Source of the DNA: Pagrus major
Lineage: Eukaryota > Chordata > Actinopteri > Spariformes > Sparidae
Direction: 5' to 3'
Length of the DNA: 64,000 bases
Assembly: GCF_040436345.1 (NCBI RefSeq)
Contig: NC_133218.1
Location: forward strand, 7,247,539 to 7,311,538
Shown: positions 9,951 through 23,620 of the stretch, piece by piece
Numbering within the stretch: the stretch's first letter is position 1
How the letters are laid out: the number at the start of each line of letters is the position of its first letter
Translations under genes and position numbers: made by a program
Notes under the pieces: generated by a model
The model's database searches: none
Seen by the model: only the letters and a program-made list of their open reading frames with translations
Told to the model about the DNA's origin: nothing

Positions 9951-12900
9951 AAAACAATAAACAGTTTTTGCTTTCTGGGTTTTTTGTCCCTGCAGCAACC
10001 TAGATGCATTCTGCACATGTGTAGGGGACAGGGTTTGTTTTCAATGATCCCGTTTTTCTCGCCAAAGACACCGGTCAGAGAAAAGGACAATATAAAAGGA
10101 AAGTGGGAGAAAGCCATACACTGCAAAAATAAAATGGTCTATTGTATTATAAATGGACGAATGGAAGAAGATGCTGTCACAAGAAGATGATCAACATTAT
10201 GAAGCACATGATGATGTTTTCATTTTGTTTCCAACTTGTGACCAAATATAAATGTCTGCATAGATGCGCAAACAAAATCACACCACCAATAATGTCCAAA
10301 TAATCATCTATATTCACAGTTATGACCTTAAATGAAGGAAAATGAACATGAATATCATTAAAGGGGCAATATGTGGGATTTTTTGTTGAAAAACAGACAC
10401 AGAATGCTGGGGAATTCTTGATATGTCCATGGTTGAAACACAAACTGACTACATTAATCTGACAGCTGTAGTTACAATTTACTTTTGAAAAGTTTGGGTT
10501 TAGTCTTCGGGTTTAGTGTCAGTGTCTCTGTGTTATGATTCCACTGAATTCTGGGCCCAGTGCAGAACTTTTTATCAAACAAAAATGGAGCCAGCAGACT
10601 GTGTCATTTGGCTTGAGAACCATTATTACGTGTTTAAACAGGCAAAGCTGACGGTTCTGTGGTTAAACCTTTTTTTTTTTATCACCATATTAATGTCAAG
10701 GAAGACAGGAGATGTCTTCTCTTTATTAACAGAGGCATTAAGAGATGATCCTGTCCTCGCTGTGGGGTGAACCTCCCTTCTCTTACTTCTTCCTCCTCAC
10801 CTCACTCCAACCTTGAACCTGACATCAGTGTGCTCTGCCCTCCTCTTGATCTCCTCCGCTTTATATCCCACTTCTCACCAGCGTGATCATTTTATAGTCA
10901 CAGCAAGTCAGGCATGAGCTGCGATCTTTGATCCTTCGTTTTCTTTTCATTGATCTTGTCAGTTAAGCCACTGCTGCTCCTGTCCTGTGTGCTTCTGGAT
11001 GAGAGCCTACATGTCCTACATGGCAAAAATGTAAATGTAGTGAATGTAAATACATTTAATGAAGCATAATGACCTGCATTATCCAGTTAAAGCAGAGGTG
11101 TGATGGTTTCACACTGATGAGAACTGATGAGTCTGGAGGCGTCGATTCACACCTCAGCTGTGAGAACCAGGCAGGCAGAAAAATACAGTCACTGCTAACC
11201 TCTCTGTGTCCCCTTCTCTCCCCTCTTTTCCCTGAGTTTCTCCACGTTTTTCTCAGCCTTCTCTTTCTCTGTGTGTATAACAGCCGAAAAGGTTTTATTT
11301 CAACACCAGAATTATGCATTGTGATACAGAAATAGTGACGTAATTATCAGAGATTTCACCTTTTGTAGCGTTGAGCACAGTACCAGAGCACATTATGATA
11401 CTTTGACATCAGCAGTTTTTAAATGTTTTGCTGGTTTTAGAGAAAATCAATCAAATTCAGGTAATAAATTGATATTTTTCCCTAAAATCCCTCCACTGTT
11501 TATTGGAGATTGGAACTGTTTTTGCCCTCAGTCTGATTGCATGAAGCCTCTTTTTTGAGCTATGAGACAATTTCTCTGATCTGTTATTTATCAGGTTTTG
11601 TTTTTCTTGGCGTCTCTGTTGTTTATTAAATCATCTGAACAGAAAACCAGTCATAAATCCCATCCCTGTTCAACACAATTAATAGTTCTGATTTTTCTCA
11701 GCTCAGTTTCCATGAAGCATTAGCACTTTGTGGTTGGCTCTGTATCAAGGTTTCATTGTCCCTGATGGAGAACGGCCTTGCATCAATCCACATATCTACA
11801 AAAATACTCTGAAAGAATCAGATAATAGTCTTTGTCTGGTGTTTATAGAGTCTTCTTTCTTTAACCAGAACACTAAAGCCCAGCCAACTCCAAGGTCCAT
11901 AAATAATGAAAAGTATGTTGAATAGTGAGAAGTGGCCAGGTGTATGTATGAATCATCCAAAGATAAAACATAAATAATCTAATCATAAGATATGTGCTGT
12001 GTCAGGATGAGGGCAGCGTGAACTGGGGTTGAACCCGTGGCGCGACCCCGCCGCTCACCCTGACCAAGGTGAGGCTGTGGGAGCCTGGCTGGGAGTTTGG
12101 CACCTCTGGGTGGACGCACACCCACAGCAGGCTCTGAGGCTGGGCTGCCTGCCACCTGTCTGGGCCTCCTGAGTCCATCAACCCCACCGCGACCTCCAGT
12201 GTGCTCCCTCTGCTTGGAATAATATCAAATTAAACAGTTTCAGTGACTCCTGTGGGGACGTTGGGCTGGCGCCATGATACATAGTGGTACAACAAAGAAA
12301 GAAGATCAGAGGAAAGAAGCAGAGAGGAAGAGCAGTATAAGGAAAATTGAGGAACGATGAAATTGTAACAATTAAATTAGACTTTATTTCTGTCTTTGCT
12401 TTTTTAGATCTTCTACTGGGAACCATTTTCAGCAGAAAAAAAACAAGCTGTTGTTTGAACCTCAGCGTGGTCCGTCTGGAAAACTTTAACAAGCTCTGCA
12501 GTCCACTACTATTATACATTTCATGAGTGGTTTAGTTAAATGCAGGCAAGAAAAAGAAGATAATTTAGTCCTCTCTGGGGCAGCTTTGCTTTTGTTTTTC
12601 ATTCAAAGTGAAATCACTAATTGCATATCGAAATAGTTTCTGCAACTCCTCCAGTGAGAGTTAATGTCTGCGGAGCGTACTTGGAGCTCTGACAGAGAAC
12701 ATTGTTTTATTAAAAATCACCATGACTTCTGACCCTCGCAGAAGGGAAAGCCTTCATGGTCGCTGGTTCATCTAGACTGAAGCATTTGCTCATAACCACA
12801 GTACAGAGAAATGAGCTGTTAACATCAGACCAGACAACGGTTCCAGTTTTTATAAGCAAGCTGGTTAGAGGGAGAAAATGAACAAAGGAGTGAATCAATG

Positions 12901-13734
12901 GATGCAAAGGCTCCCTGAATAATTTGATCTGTATGAAAATGGTGCGACCAGATATCAACCCAGCTTGTCACATATTGCTTTCCACCGCCAACATTACACA
13001 ACAAATGAGGGAAAATATTTTGCAAGACTGGTGTTTCATCTCTTCTGCACAGTTCAACATTGTTAAAACTTTGCCAAGGAGCATTTGAATGTGCTCTGGT
13101 GGTGCATGCATAAAACTGATGTAGATGGTCAAGACTTACTTACTTTACGGTCGTACTGATAACGTTTTTATGTAGACAAATCATTTTTTTGACATAACAT
13201 TATTATGATTGTGAATCAATCATTTTAAAATGTTTGTCAGGTCCAAAATGATCATTTTGTTTATGTCTGTGTAAGATTTCTGACAGTTGGTACCAGCGTC
13301 TACCAAGAATTGTGAGCCAGTAGTATAACACGTTGGTATCACGTGATATCTGTGTCCCGTCAGCGACCAACAGCCTTGGTAGTTGCCAGATTGTGGAAAA
13401 AATGTCATTTCTACAGTATGTGCCCAGCATACTGTACTATTAGCAATGTCAGCTAGAGTTAGCAACGTTAGCTAGTGCACAATCTGGTAAACACTCAAGG
13501 GGGGAGATGATGTGAACAACAATGGTGTGCTAACATGAATGTAATGAGATGGAATGTCACATTAAGTGGCTGAATGTTATCAATAACACCTTCAAGAGGT
13601 GGTGCCTTTAAGAGGACCACTGTCACATTTGACTACAAATAAAAATATTATAGATAATACAATTAGTGATATGTGTGGTAATATTAGGTATGGCGAAAGC
13701 TTTAGTGTATTTGCATGTGAGTGGATATGTATTA
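9951..13734. other. Intergenic region upstream of second mesp gene
   Basis: No coding gene is seen. Contents are the left end of a TTAA-type element at about 10362 (AGGGGCAATATGTGGG after TTAA), a lone T-box half-site TCACACCT at 11148-11155, and an isolated GC-rich block at 12005-12215 listed separately. The rest is AT-rich with chance open frames only. Confidence 0.45.
12005..12215. other. Isolated GC-rich block of unknown nature
   Basis: About 200 bases stand out sharply from AT-rich flanks by GC content. Open frames exist on both strands (for example 61 codons on - from 12187) but none resembles a known family or has clear splice context. It could be a diverged transposon fragment or a processed-transcript fragment. 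No identity is claimed. Confidence 0.3.
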
Positions 13735-13944
13735 CTCATGTTGTGGGGACATAAATCTGGTTACATAATCACATTGTGGGGAACCGCCTTCCTTACAGGG
13801 ACAAAGTTCCCACAATGTAAATCATTACATTTTAGGGGGAAGACTTGGTTCAATGTTTTGGGGTAAGGTAAGATTAAGGTTAGGGTAAGTCTCCAGGAAA
13901 TTAATGTAAGTATATGTAATGTCCCCAAAAGTGATGGAAACATG

Positions 13945-14012
<68 letters not shown>
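13735..14012. repeat. Fish GTCCCCAC-type repeat ending in a (TG)n microsatellite
   Basis: The unit has GTGGGGAC near the left, CCCACAATG in the middle, telomere-like TTAGGGT words, then GTCCCCAAAA, and runs into about 33 TG units (13946-14012). This layout is a common dispersed repeat of fish genomes. Family naming would need a repeat library. Confidence 0.6.
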
Positions 14013-14014
<2 letters not shown>

Positions 14015-14350
14015 TGAGGTGGCAGGTGAAGGGGATAGATTCTGCACCCTAGGTGTGAAACATAGCTGGAACTGGAGGGGTCAGCCAGAGGTGGACAGTA
14101 AATTTCCTCTAATTGTAAGAGAGTGACATTCACAGAACAAAGCAACACAACTTAGCAGAATAAATTGAATTCAATTCAATTGTTGAAAAGGAAGTAGGAA
14201 ACAGGAACTGATTATTATTAAAAAAAAACCTCAAATGGTAAAAATCTATCCATAATTAATTTAAATTACACTGATCGGCCAAATCTTGTTCGAGTCGAGC
14301 TATATCATATTAAAGCATCACTTCCAGAGACAATGTGTGTCTTCTGCTCG

Positions 14351-14364
14351 CTGCCCTCTAGTGT
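14351..14364 (-). promoter_or_regulatory. CTCF-like motif, reverse
   Basis: The - strand reads CACACTAGAGGGCAG, a close match to the CTCF core. Its orientation is convergent with the motif at 8283, so the pair encloses the second mesp gene and its upstream region. Confidence 0.4.
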
Positions 14365-15089
14365 GACATCCAGATAAACCTGGTGGACAGATCAGCAGAG
14401 AGTCTTTCACACCTCTGCCAGAGTAAACACATCCTCCAACTACTGGCACTTGCTCACACTTGTGTGCTGCCGTGTTTTTACAAGCCCACCTCACTAACCC
14501 CCTGATACACAGCTGCCACCGACATGGGAACAGTCATGTTCATCTCCCATTCACTGCTAATCATGCCTGATATATAACATTATTTTATAAAGCAATCTGG
14601 GGTCAAGACAGAGTATAAATACATTGGAGTATAAAATTGACATGATTAAGATTGGCAAAATCATTTCAGAATTAATACAATTTACATTTTATTTTTTTGT
14701 TTGACTGGAATTAAATGAGATAAGATTATAATTATAAGTAGAAGTATTTTAGTAGGCTAACCCAGAAGTTAGCATCATGCTTGTTCCCTCGTGAGAAAAG
14801 CTTATGGGATTTTTCAATTGAGTTTAGGGTTATTGCAGAAAATAAGCTCTGTGGCAAACACAAGTTTATGATACTTACACGATAATCTTCACAGATGAAC
14901 ACCGCTTTTATGATGTTTGAAGTCTAAATAAAATCAGCAAGTAAAAAAGCTCATGGTATGGTGGTATGTTAAAGGCTATAAACATACTACAGTGCTGTCG
15001 CTTCTTACTACACTATACTATACACACTACTATTAACAGATCAATCCACAGGTTGTACTGTGACAGTTAGAAGTTTGCAGCTAAAGTTC

Positions 15090-15290
15090 GCCTCTAAAGA
15101 TAGATAGTGAGTAGATGAGCGTTCGTGTTGGGCGTGATGGCGTCTAACGTCGTGAAAATCTCTTGAGCTCGTGTTGACCAAAGACCTTGTTTGAGACATT
15201 TAACTGAAAACCCATTGACTTCAAGACAGGGGAATTGGAAAAATGTGAACTTATTTCTGGGTTTTAGGACTCATTCCTGCTGCACGCTAT
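15090..15290 (+). repeat. Dispersed repeat, copy 1 (pairs with 26880-27180)
   Basis: Shared words with the complement of 26880-27180 include TGAGTAGATGAG, AACCCATT and TTTCTGGGTTTTAGGACTCA, in the same order and similar spacing. It is an old interspersed repeat of unknown class. Confidence 0.6.
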
Positions 15291-15585
15291 ACAGCCAGCA
15301 ACTGTTTAGCTTAGCACAGGTAACCAGGGGACACAGTTAGCTTTCCTCTGTCCAAAAGTAAACAAACGTTACACATAACCCTCGCCATTTTGACACTGTG
15401 TGTGATTAATCAAATGAAATAGCCTAAAAGGTGTCAATAAGTGAGGTACATGGTGTGTTCGGAGAGAAAGTGAAAGACGCAAATTTAACTGCTGGACTTT
15501 TTATACTTCTTTTTTTTTTAACCCAAGCAGCAGTTAGCTGCAAGCTAGCCTAGTTGTGTGCGTTTTAGTTCGCAAACTACTTTTG

Positions 15586-15665
15586 GACAGAGCTAGCTTA
15601 CCTGTTTCCCTTTTTTCCCAGTCTTTATGCTAAGCTAAGCTAACCGTCCACTGTTCTAGCTCTAT
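15586..15665 (+). repeat. Fragment of fish GCTAAGCTAAGC-type repeat
   Basis: The order GGACAGAGCTAGCTTACC, CAGTCTTTATGCTAAGC and TAACCGTC matches a dispersed repeat common in fish. A longer relative lies at 60125-60640. Confidence 0.55.
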
Positions 15666-15813
15666 AAAACACACAGTATCTTATTAAAAAAATAAAAGTA
15701 TGTCTTAAAGTCAAATCTGAACTCTGTAACATTCAAAGTCTATAACTTGTTTCATATGTTTTGCACATCTTGAATACATCATTAAGCAGGAAACCGGATC
15801 AGAAGCCCTCAGC

Positions 15814-17116
15814 TTTATTCAAGTCATGACGGAGCTATTTTACAACTAATATACACAGGTCTACAGTATGTACAACAACAAATATAGTATTGGTAGTCAG
15901 ACTGTTGTGTTTCAGTAAATTCACAGACATGTGGATAACAACCACACACACATGCACACACACAGCTCAGTCATGCCAAAAAAGTAACATGCTCCTTAGG
16001 AATCTTGACACATGTTGTCAGAAATGCAGCAGGTTCTGTAAACTGTTCGTCATCAGAACGTTAAAATAAGAGCATCATATCAAAACATCTAATCTCACAG
16101 TTTAGAATCATTCTCTTCTTTTAGAAAAAAAAAATAAATCAATAGACAAACAGAACAATTCCTTACACTTTGTCATGGCAAGATGTGAAAGGTAAGACTC
16201 TGGTTCTACGTCATCACCACCTACAGAACACAGCTCTATAATTTAGAACAGACACGACGTCTCAGTCGAGGACAAGACAATAAACAGGAGGAAAATCCAG
16301 TCGGCTGTTCAGGTTAGATTGGGATCGGCTGGGAGAAATGAACAGCAGTGGATTCAATAAAAAAAAAAAACTTTCTACATTTAATAAAATGGTCAATCCA
16401 GGTTTATGTCTAGAGAGAACAAAACCAAGCAACAACATGTGAACTAAAGAGACTACACACACCACAGGACGGTGGAGAATAAATAAAGACTGGGTGAACG
16501 AAAGGAGTGTTTTGTCTGAATAACAACACCAGCAGTAATATTGCTGCTGAGCCTTGGCAGTGAATACAACAGGATTCAAATCCAATTCAAGTTATGACGT
16601 TAAGTCCTCTCTCTTTCCTTCTTTTCCAACAGGGAATGAACTCAAAGCACAACATGGTAACATGAACTACATCACCTCTCAAGTACAGACACATTTCATC
16701 TCATATTAAACTTTCTTTTACACAAACCTCACACAAAACAAATGTTGCTACAACGTATGTATGTGTGTGCGTGTGTGTGTGTGTATATGTATGTGTGTGT
16801 GTGTGTGAATAGAGGATGGGCAGTAAATGATAAAAAGGAAATGACAAACACTGGTTCTATACGATGTGACAGAAATGCTGGGCAGCCTGAGGAGCTTACA
16901 GAGGGAATAGAAAGCAACCACAGGTTCACATAGGCAACCAGACAGGTTTTCAAGATTTTTTAATTGTATCACCATGGCAGACTCATAAACACAGCTAGCA
17001 CAGCATGGCCTTTCTTCCTTGTCCCTCCATTCAGTTTAAGCTGACACTTTCCCCAAAAAGCTTCCCCCCGTAGCTGTACTGTGGTTGGGGCCTGGAGGCT
17101 GCAGGAGTTTGGCTTT
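15814..17116 (-). other. sv2b: sv2b 3'UTR with polyadenylation signal
   Basis: From the sv2b stop codon the - strand runs about 1.3 kb to an AATAAA (TTTATT on + at 15814-15819). No repeat of a named family interrupts it apart from a TG/TATG microsatellite at 16756-16807. Long 3'UTRs are usual for synaptic genes. The extent is inferred from the signal and the absence of another gene. Confidence 0.45.
16756..16807. repeat. TG/TATG microsatellite in the sv2b 3'UTR
   Basis: An imperfect TG array with TATG interruptions, about 50 bases. On the sv2b transcript it would read as CA repeats. Confidence 0.85.
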
Positions 17117-20100
17117 TCAAGACAGGATTTTCTCCCGGGTTTCGGGCAGCTTTAGAGCTACCAGACCTCCGCAGACGAGGGCGGCGAAGGCCAGGAAGAT
17201 GGGAATGATCTTGGTGATGCCGATGAAGGCTGCAAAGATGAAGCTGGCGATAATGGCCGCAAATTTGCAGATCCCATTCAGGATACCAAACGCTGTCCCT
17301 CTGCAGAATTAAAAAGAAAGAGAAAGGTTAGATAAGACTGCATCCCCACCTGACTTTTGTTAATTTATGTTTTACTTGTGTCTCAGGAGGTAGAGCAGTC
17401 GTCCACTAATCGGAGGGTCTATAGACTAGACTTTAGAAAAACACAGCCTAGCCTACTTGGACAGGGGACACACAGGTTAGCTTCTATTTATTATTGTTTA
17501 TAAATTATTAATAAAATATTTAATTTCACAATAGAAAGGGTTTTGAGAATGATCACTGAATGAGTTCAACTTAAGTTACTTTGAACTACTACTACAAATC
17601 ATGTGCAGGACCTCGCTGATATTAGCCTTAACCCTGATACAGTAGCGGATGTTACACAATTTTTTGTGTGTGTTTTTGGTTTTAAAAGCTAAAAAGAGCT
17701 TGACAGGCCTGCCATGCTTATTCACAGTTGCTAATTTATGATTTGACCTTTTACCAGGGGTACAGAGTTGGACTGTACCTTTTAGAGGAGGGGTAGAGTT
17801 CCACAGAAATGACCTCTAGTCCGTTCCAGGCCGCCACGCTGGCCCCATAGAAGAGACACTGCCAACATATAACAGCTCCTTGACTGAAACTTAGCAGCAA
17901 CAGGAACGTGCAGGCAGACGACGCCAACATAGAGCCACCTGGAGAGGAAGATGGATGATGACATACAGACACAGATTTGGCAAAGTGTGCACACAGGAAC
18001 CAGTCTGTGCAGGGTTATTGTCCTTGGAGATCTCACCTATTATTCTGATTCGTCCTATCTTGTCCATGAACAATGCTGAGAGGATGTTGCCAGGCAACAC
18101 AGCCAAACTGCCCAGGAAGCTGACCATGTAGATGACAATGTCGTTTTCCTCCTGGAAGTTCAGGTGACAGCCTTTCTTTGGGTGGAGGAAGGTGGTGTTC
18201 TCCATCCGACAGTCTTTGAACTTTTCCTGCCAGAGGTCTGCAGAGAACAGAGGGATGTAAGAGGAGGCTATGCTCACAGTTACTGCTTTATATTTTACAG
18301 AAGTGTTCACATTATGTTATAATATATTTTTTATACAGCACTAATTGGTTGAGTTTATTGATCCCAAAAACTGAGCCAGTAGCATGACAGTGCTATAAAC
18401 ATTTTCTTATCATCATAATCATTCATCACTAATTCTGCATGATACCTGTGTTATAGAAGACCGTGTTTTTGATGGTGCAATTCTCGAAGAAGGTGTTGGT
18501 TGACCTGACATCCTCAAAGTAGCAGTTTTCAAACAGAGAATCCTCAAACTTCACAGATTTAATCTCGATGTTTGCAAACCTAAAGGAACGTAAATAAATC
18601 TCATGAAGCAGCAGTACAAACAAACTGTGAATTGTGCCTTTAAATGACTCAAATATAACATTTCCTATTCCTGTGTGTTGGAGGTGTTGAGGGAACGTAC
18701 TTGTCATGGATGTACTCTCCCTCGCGGTGGATCTGGTTGACCAGAGAGAAGTTGAAGTGGAAACGTTCGACCTTTTCTCGGTGAAACACTCGGACCTTGG
18801 ACTCGTACTCCTCATACTGCATGTATTTGATCATGTCGGGGAACCACACTCCCAGCCCGTGGTAACTGATACACAGGGAAACATTCAAATCTCAGCACAG
18901 TAACATAAAATGACCTGTATTTCTAGATAGAATGACAGGGGCACATTTTTAAAGCACTGTCTTAAAAAAGTTGTTACCTGAATGCCAAGCAGAACCAGAC
19001 AATAACCAGGAAGAGGCCTTGTAGTCTGAGCTCTGGAGCTGATAGTGACATTATGTTAGCCATCACCTGAAAAAGGCACAGACAGACAGACAAGACAAAC
19101 AAGACAGACAGTTTAATAAATGTGTAAGGTATGCAGGAAAAAGCGGATGAAAACACTTCAGTTTATGTCAGATAAATGCAAAGTAAAGTCTTATTAGCGA
19201 GGTGACGTCACACTTCCCATCCGGTACACTAGTCATTGGGTTTAATTGTGCCATTAATCACACATATCATATTTGTTTATTTTAAAGATAATACATTTTC
19301 CAAGTCAAGAAAGTCACAGTTTGTTGTAAAGAAAGTAAAATACCATTTAGTTTTGTGTAAAAAAGCTGAGTGAACTACATCGTCTCGCTCAACATATGTC
19401 ACCAGCACCAACATGGCCGTCACCTCGGCACAGAAAAAGCCTAAAAAACCTTACCTTAAAAAGGTGAAAATCACAATATATATATAAAAATATAGATAGC
19501 AGCACTTATGCAAAAGGAGAGTCAGTCAATCTTGTGAGCAACTTAATACATGGGACCAGCCCTCCAAGGTTTAAGATACACATAGTGATAGTAATTTAGT
19601 TTGAAATTCCAAAATAAGGTCTTGTATTGGTCCACTGGGAAGGCCGTGACTTCTCCTCTCTATTCTATGTATTCTGGATTCAGGATTGATTTGCAGACCT
19701 GTTGCAGCATGGTCATGTGTCTGACAGTCCAGCGCTGGAAGGCAGTCCCAGTGTCGCTCTGGATCTCTATGAACTCGTCCTCCTGAGTTTGTGGAGTCTT
19801 AATGTTGGTCACCTGAACAAATAAAACCAGAACTTCATGTTCATTTCAACAGATATTCAGGACACATTGACAAGGTTAAACAGGGTTTCATGAATGTGGT
19901 ATTCAAACATGTTGAGCTTTCATCTGACACACAGGAGGAACAGCTGAAACTAATAACATTAACAATGGCTACGTTCTATTTAAGTGTCCCTCTAAAACCT
20001 CACAGGTGGTCCCTTAAACTGACGCAGCTAAATGGAATTGAACCATTGTTCATTTTAGTATTCACTGTACACCTGTGCTTGTCTGATGAAGTCCAATGAA

Positions 20101-23100
20101 ATAGCTTCCAAATGTGCTATTTGTGACATTTCTAACACGAGAAGTTGACGTACGGTGCAGTTTTTCACTAACAGCACAGATTATAATTGCAGTAACAATC
20201 TTTTGTCGCTGCCAATTTCTGTTTTTTCCAATTTCTTTTTTTCTCAGCAGACATATTGACTTGTCACAGCAGGAGAAGCACGGCTGTAACCAATAACATT
20301 AATGATTCGATTTAAAGTGCCCCAGTAAGCCAGCATGTACAACAGCAGGACCCGAACACCTAAATGCACTGAGCCATCGTTAATGATATTAATTACACCT
20401 GCGCTGCTCCTGCTAGGACGTGCCAAACCCCGTTGAACACGGCAATCATTTCTGTTATTTATGACGGCTGAGGATCAGATGTAACAGCCTCTGCTTCCAT
20501 TCATTTTGTCACTGGACTGCTTACAGTGAAGACTCTCTCCGGCTCCCCCTTGGCCTTCCAGTTGGTGTCGTGAACTTGTCGCAGGATCATCCACGCCTCA
20601 TCATGTCGGGCATTCTGAAAACAACACACAAACTTATCTATAAACGTCTACATAACCAATATTTCACAAGTGTTCTGTGAATCCTCTCAGGGTTTATGAT
20701 TCCCACACGCTCTGTAGCCAGATGTGGCTGAGTAACAATGTTCCCATGAGGCCTGCCTCTTATCAGATGGGGGGAACGTGTGATAATTTGGGGGGGTGTG
20801 ATACGAACATGTTGGAGCAGCCCTGCTGTAACATACAAATACAATACCACATGTGGTTACAGGTCTGATAATGTCCTGGATGAGAAACAGGGGTGGGTGC
20901 TGTCCTGGTGGCGCCTTAGCAGCCTTTCGCTACCTTTGCACAGCAGTGGGATGTTGCTGCGGTGGCTGATGACTCAACATTTTTAACCAATCACAGCTTA
21001 ATGTTTAAAACTGTACACTGACATAATGAATATAAAAATAGGGAGCTTAAGTGTCAGTATTCATGCAGTCATTCTTAATCAATAGAAGCAGGACAGATAA
21101 ATGTGTTAAATCTTGCATGTTTTAATCTGGAGACACTTGACCTGACCTCAAGCAGGAAACGAGGGCTCTCCGGCATGAAGATGATTCCGACCAGCGCAGC
21201 CAGTGCAGGGAAGAGACACACGAGAATAAATAATCTCCAGCTGTGCATCTGGAACTCTGTACCGATGGAGAAGCCCCAGCCTGGAAGACCATCCAGTAAA
21301 AAGCAAGTTATTATTTCAAGAAACTATCTTTCTGGCATATCTTAGTGTCCAAATCCCTAAAAATTAATAGTGCAACGAAACCCATCTTTGTTGTCTTCTT
21401 TAGTATATTAAAAATGTATCATATGCACCAATGTACATATTTTTGCATGAGCATTCGCCCTTCAAACATTAAATGGATTCAGATGTTAAAGTCAATTACA
21501 GACAGGCAACTGTGGGCTCATTTTAGACTTAGAATTATTTTGCTGATGGTGGCAAAATTTGATCATATGCCAATGTGAATTATTCATATTCAGGAGGTTG
21601 TAGCTGAGAAAATGTCTCAAGATGAGGCACATTAACAAGCACAAAGAGGATGTAAGAAATTAATTTAGCCAGAGGACAAAAGTCCCACGTGCCAATTGAT
21701 CAAATGCTCCTCCAATAAAAGTGAAATAAACAGTTTGTTTGTGTGCCTTCACACTGTAATGTGTGTGTTTGATTGTGCATGTCAGCGTGTGTGTGTGTGT
21801 GTTACCATAGTGAGGGATGATCCCCCAGGCAGTGAAGGAGGCATACAGGCCTCCCAGCATCCAGAACATGCAGAGCCAGCTCAGATGTTCTCCACGTTTG
21901 TCCATCTGCAGGAACTCGGTGAAGTAGGTGTAAACTATTGGGATGGAGCCGCCAATTCTGGGGGATGAAAAACATGTCAGTCCTCAAAAAATAAAAGTTT
22001 GATTTTTCCTCATGAAACACTTTTCTCCTGTCCGTCGCCCTCTGAGGATTTACAGGATCATTTGCTTTGGTATCTGGTCCTTGACATGTTAAGTATTAGA
22101 AATATTACTCAGTTACAAGCAAAACTACTGGTATTCAAATATGCTTACGTGAAAGACCAGAGTACTCTTCAGAGTATTAGTTATTTATTAACTGTTGATG
22201 TTTAATGTGTTATCACTAGCAGGCATTCAATTAGAGAAGTTTCTGTTTCTCCAACTCTTCAGTCTGAATTACTCCCAGCTCCTGTTCTGTTCTGCTCAGT
22301 GGTCATGGCCACCTCTCCAAACATGCACCTGCTGCACTATTTTGTATTTTGTCTGCATGTCAGAGTTTTCATTGGACCGTTTGTGATCAGATTGCTTTAT
22401 TGGCTACAGAAATGCAGATGAAAGATTTATAAATTAATCCAAAATTGTGAATGATTTTAAAACTAAGTAGATTAGATGGTGTAATGCATATTTACTTGCA
22501 TACAAGGACGAGAAAATTAGACTTAAATACTCTTACTTACAGTTACATTACAGTAATTTGAGTAGTTGTAATTAGTAACTTCCACCCCTGCTGCATAAAC
22601 ACTCACACTCTCCTACAGTAGATAATATGGATACCTGACAGACCTTGTTGTGAAAAATGTTCTTACTACTGAAGAAATAGTTCCTCTGAAAACCGTGGAC
22701 ACTGTTTTTTTTGTGTAATTTGGTTAAACTGAATCTTTAAAGCAACATTATGCAGAAACTGGCATTTTGTGGGATTTGGCGCCTCCCACAGTCTTCTGAG
22801 TGCAACACCACTGTCGTAAATACAAATCCCAGGTCTGTAACAATTTGTAGGTGCTAACTACAAACAAAACTCATTATGTCTTAACAATGTCATGTGTTGA
22901 AAACTTGTGTGTTGAGGTCAACATGTATGTAACACTGTGATCCTACCCTCTCACTGAAGATACACAGTGAAGAAACAAGTGATGGGGTGCGGAGTGGCTG
23001 TGACAGAGACACCATTCACCCTATTGCAAGACACTGTACCATCAACATGATTTTGAAGCTGTTACTCTGATGTAAAACAGTTACATAATGTTGCTTTAAA

Positions 23101-23578
23101 TGTGGATAAACAACTAAGCATAAAGGTTTATGACTTAAGTATAATTGCTCACAATAACATTTTATGTTGTGAATGTTCTCTGCTCTCCAAAAACAGCCTC
23201 AGTTCATCCAGCAACCAAAACCTTCAAGTTCATACCCAGATTGTGATCAGCCAGTTCTGAATACTTATGATAGAATGCATTTTTAATGCATTTTGTGAGA
23301 TATTGAAGAATTGCTAGCAGCAACTGAATACTTTGTGGATTGTTTTTGGTGGTCAGTTTCTTCTGAGGGAAGGACTGATCAGACTAGAATATGCTTCAAT
23401 TCAGGGCCAAAAATCGACTGAATGTTTGATGGCTAGAGGCTGCTGATGGCAGGGGAAGTGTTGGTCAGATCGTGATCATGGCGAGATAATATTCAGATAG
23501 CTACTGGACTACAACAAAATAAAATAAAATACTTCATTTGAACTCTTTAAACTGGTTCGAACAGACAAAAAACTGTGA

Positions 23579-23620
<42 letters not shown>

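Larger units (their letters stand above)
14013..15813. other. Intergenic region between mesp cluster and sv2b 3' end
   Basis: No gene is seen. It holds a reverse CTCF-like motif (14351-14364), a T-box half-site at 14407-14414, and two dispersed-repeat fragments at 15090-15290 and 15586-15665. The remaining sequence is AT-rich and unremarkable. Confidence 0.45.

Noticed and set aside
12002-12187. 61-codon - strand frame in the GC-rich block
   Set aside because: High GC lowers stop frequency, and no protein likeness or splice signals were found.
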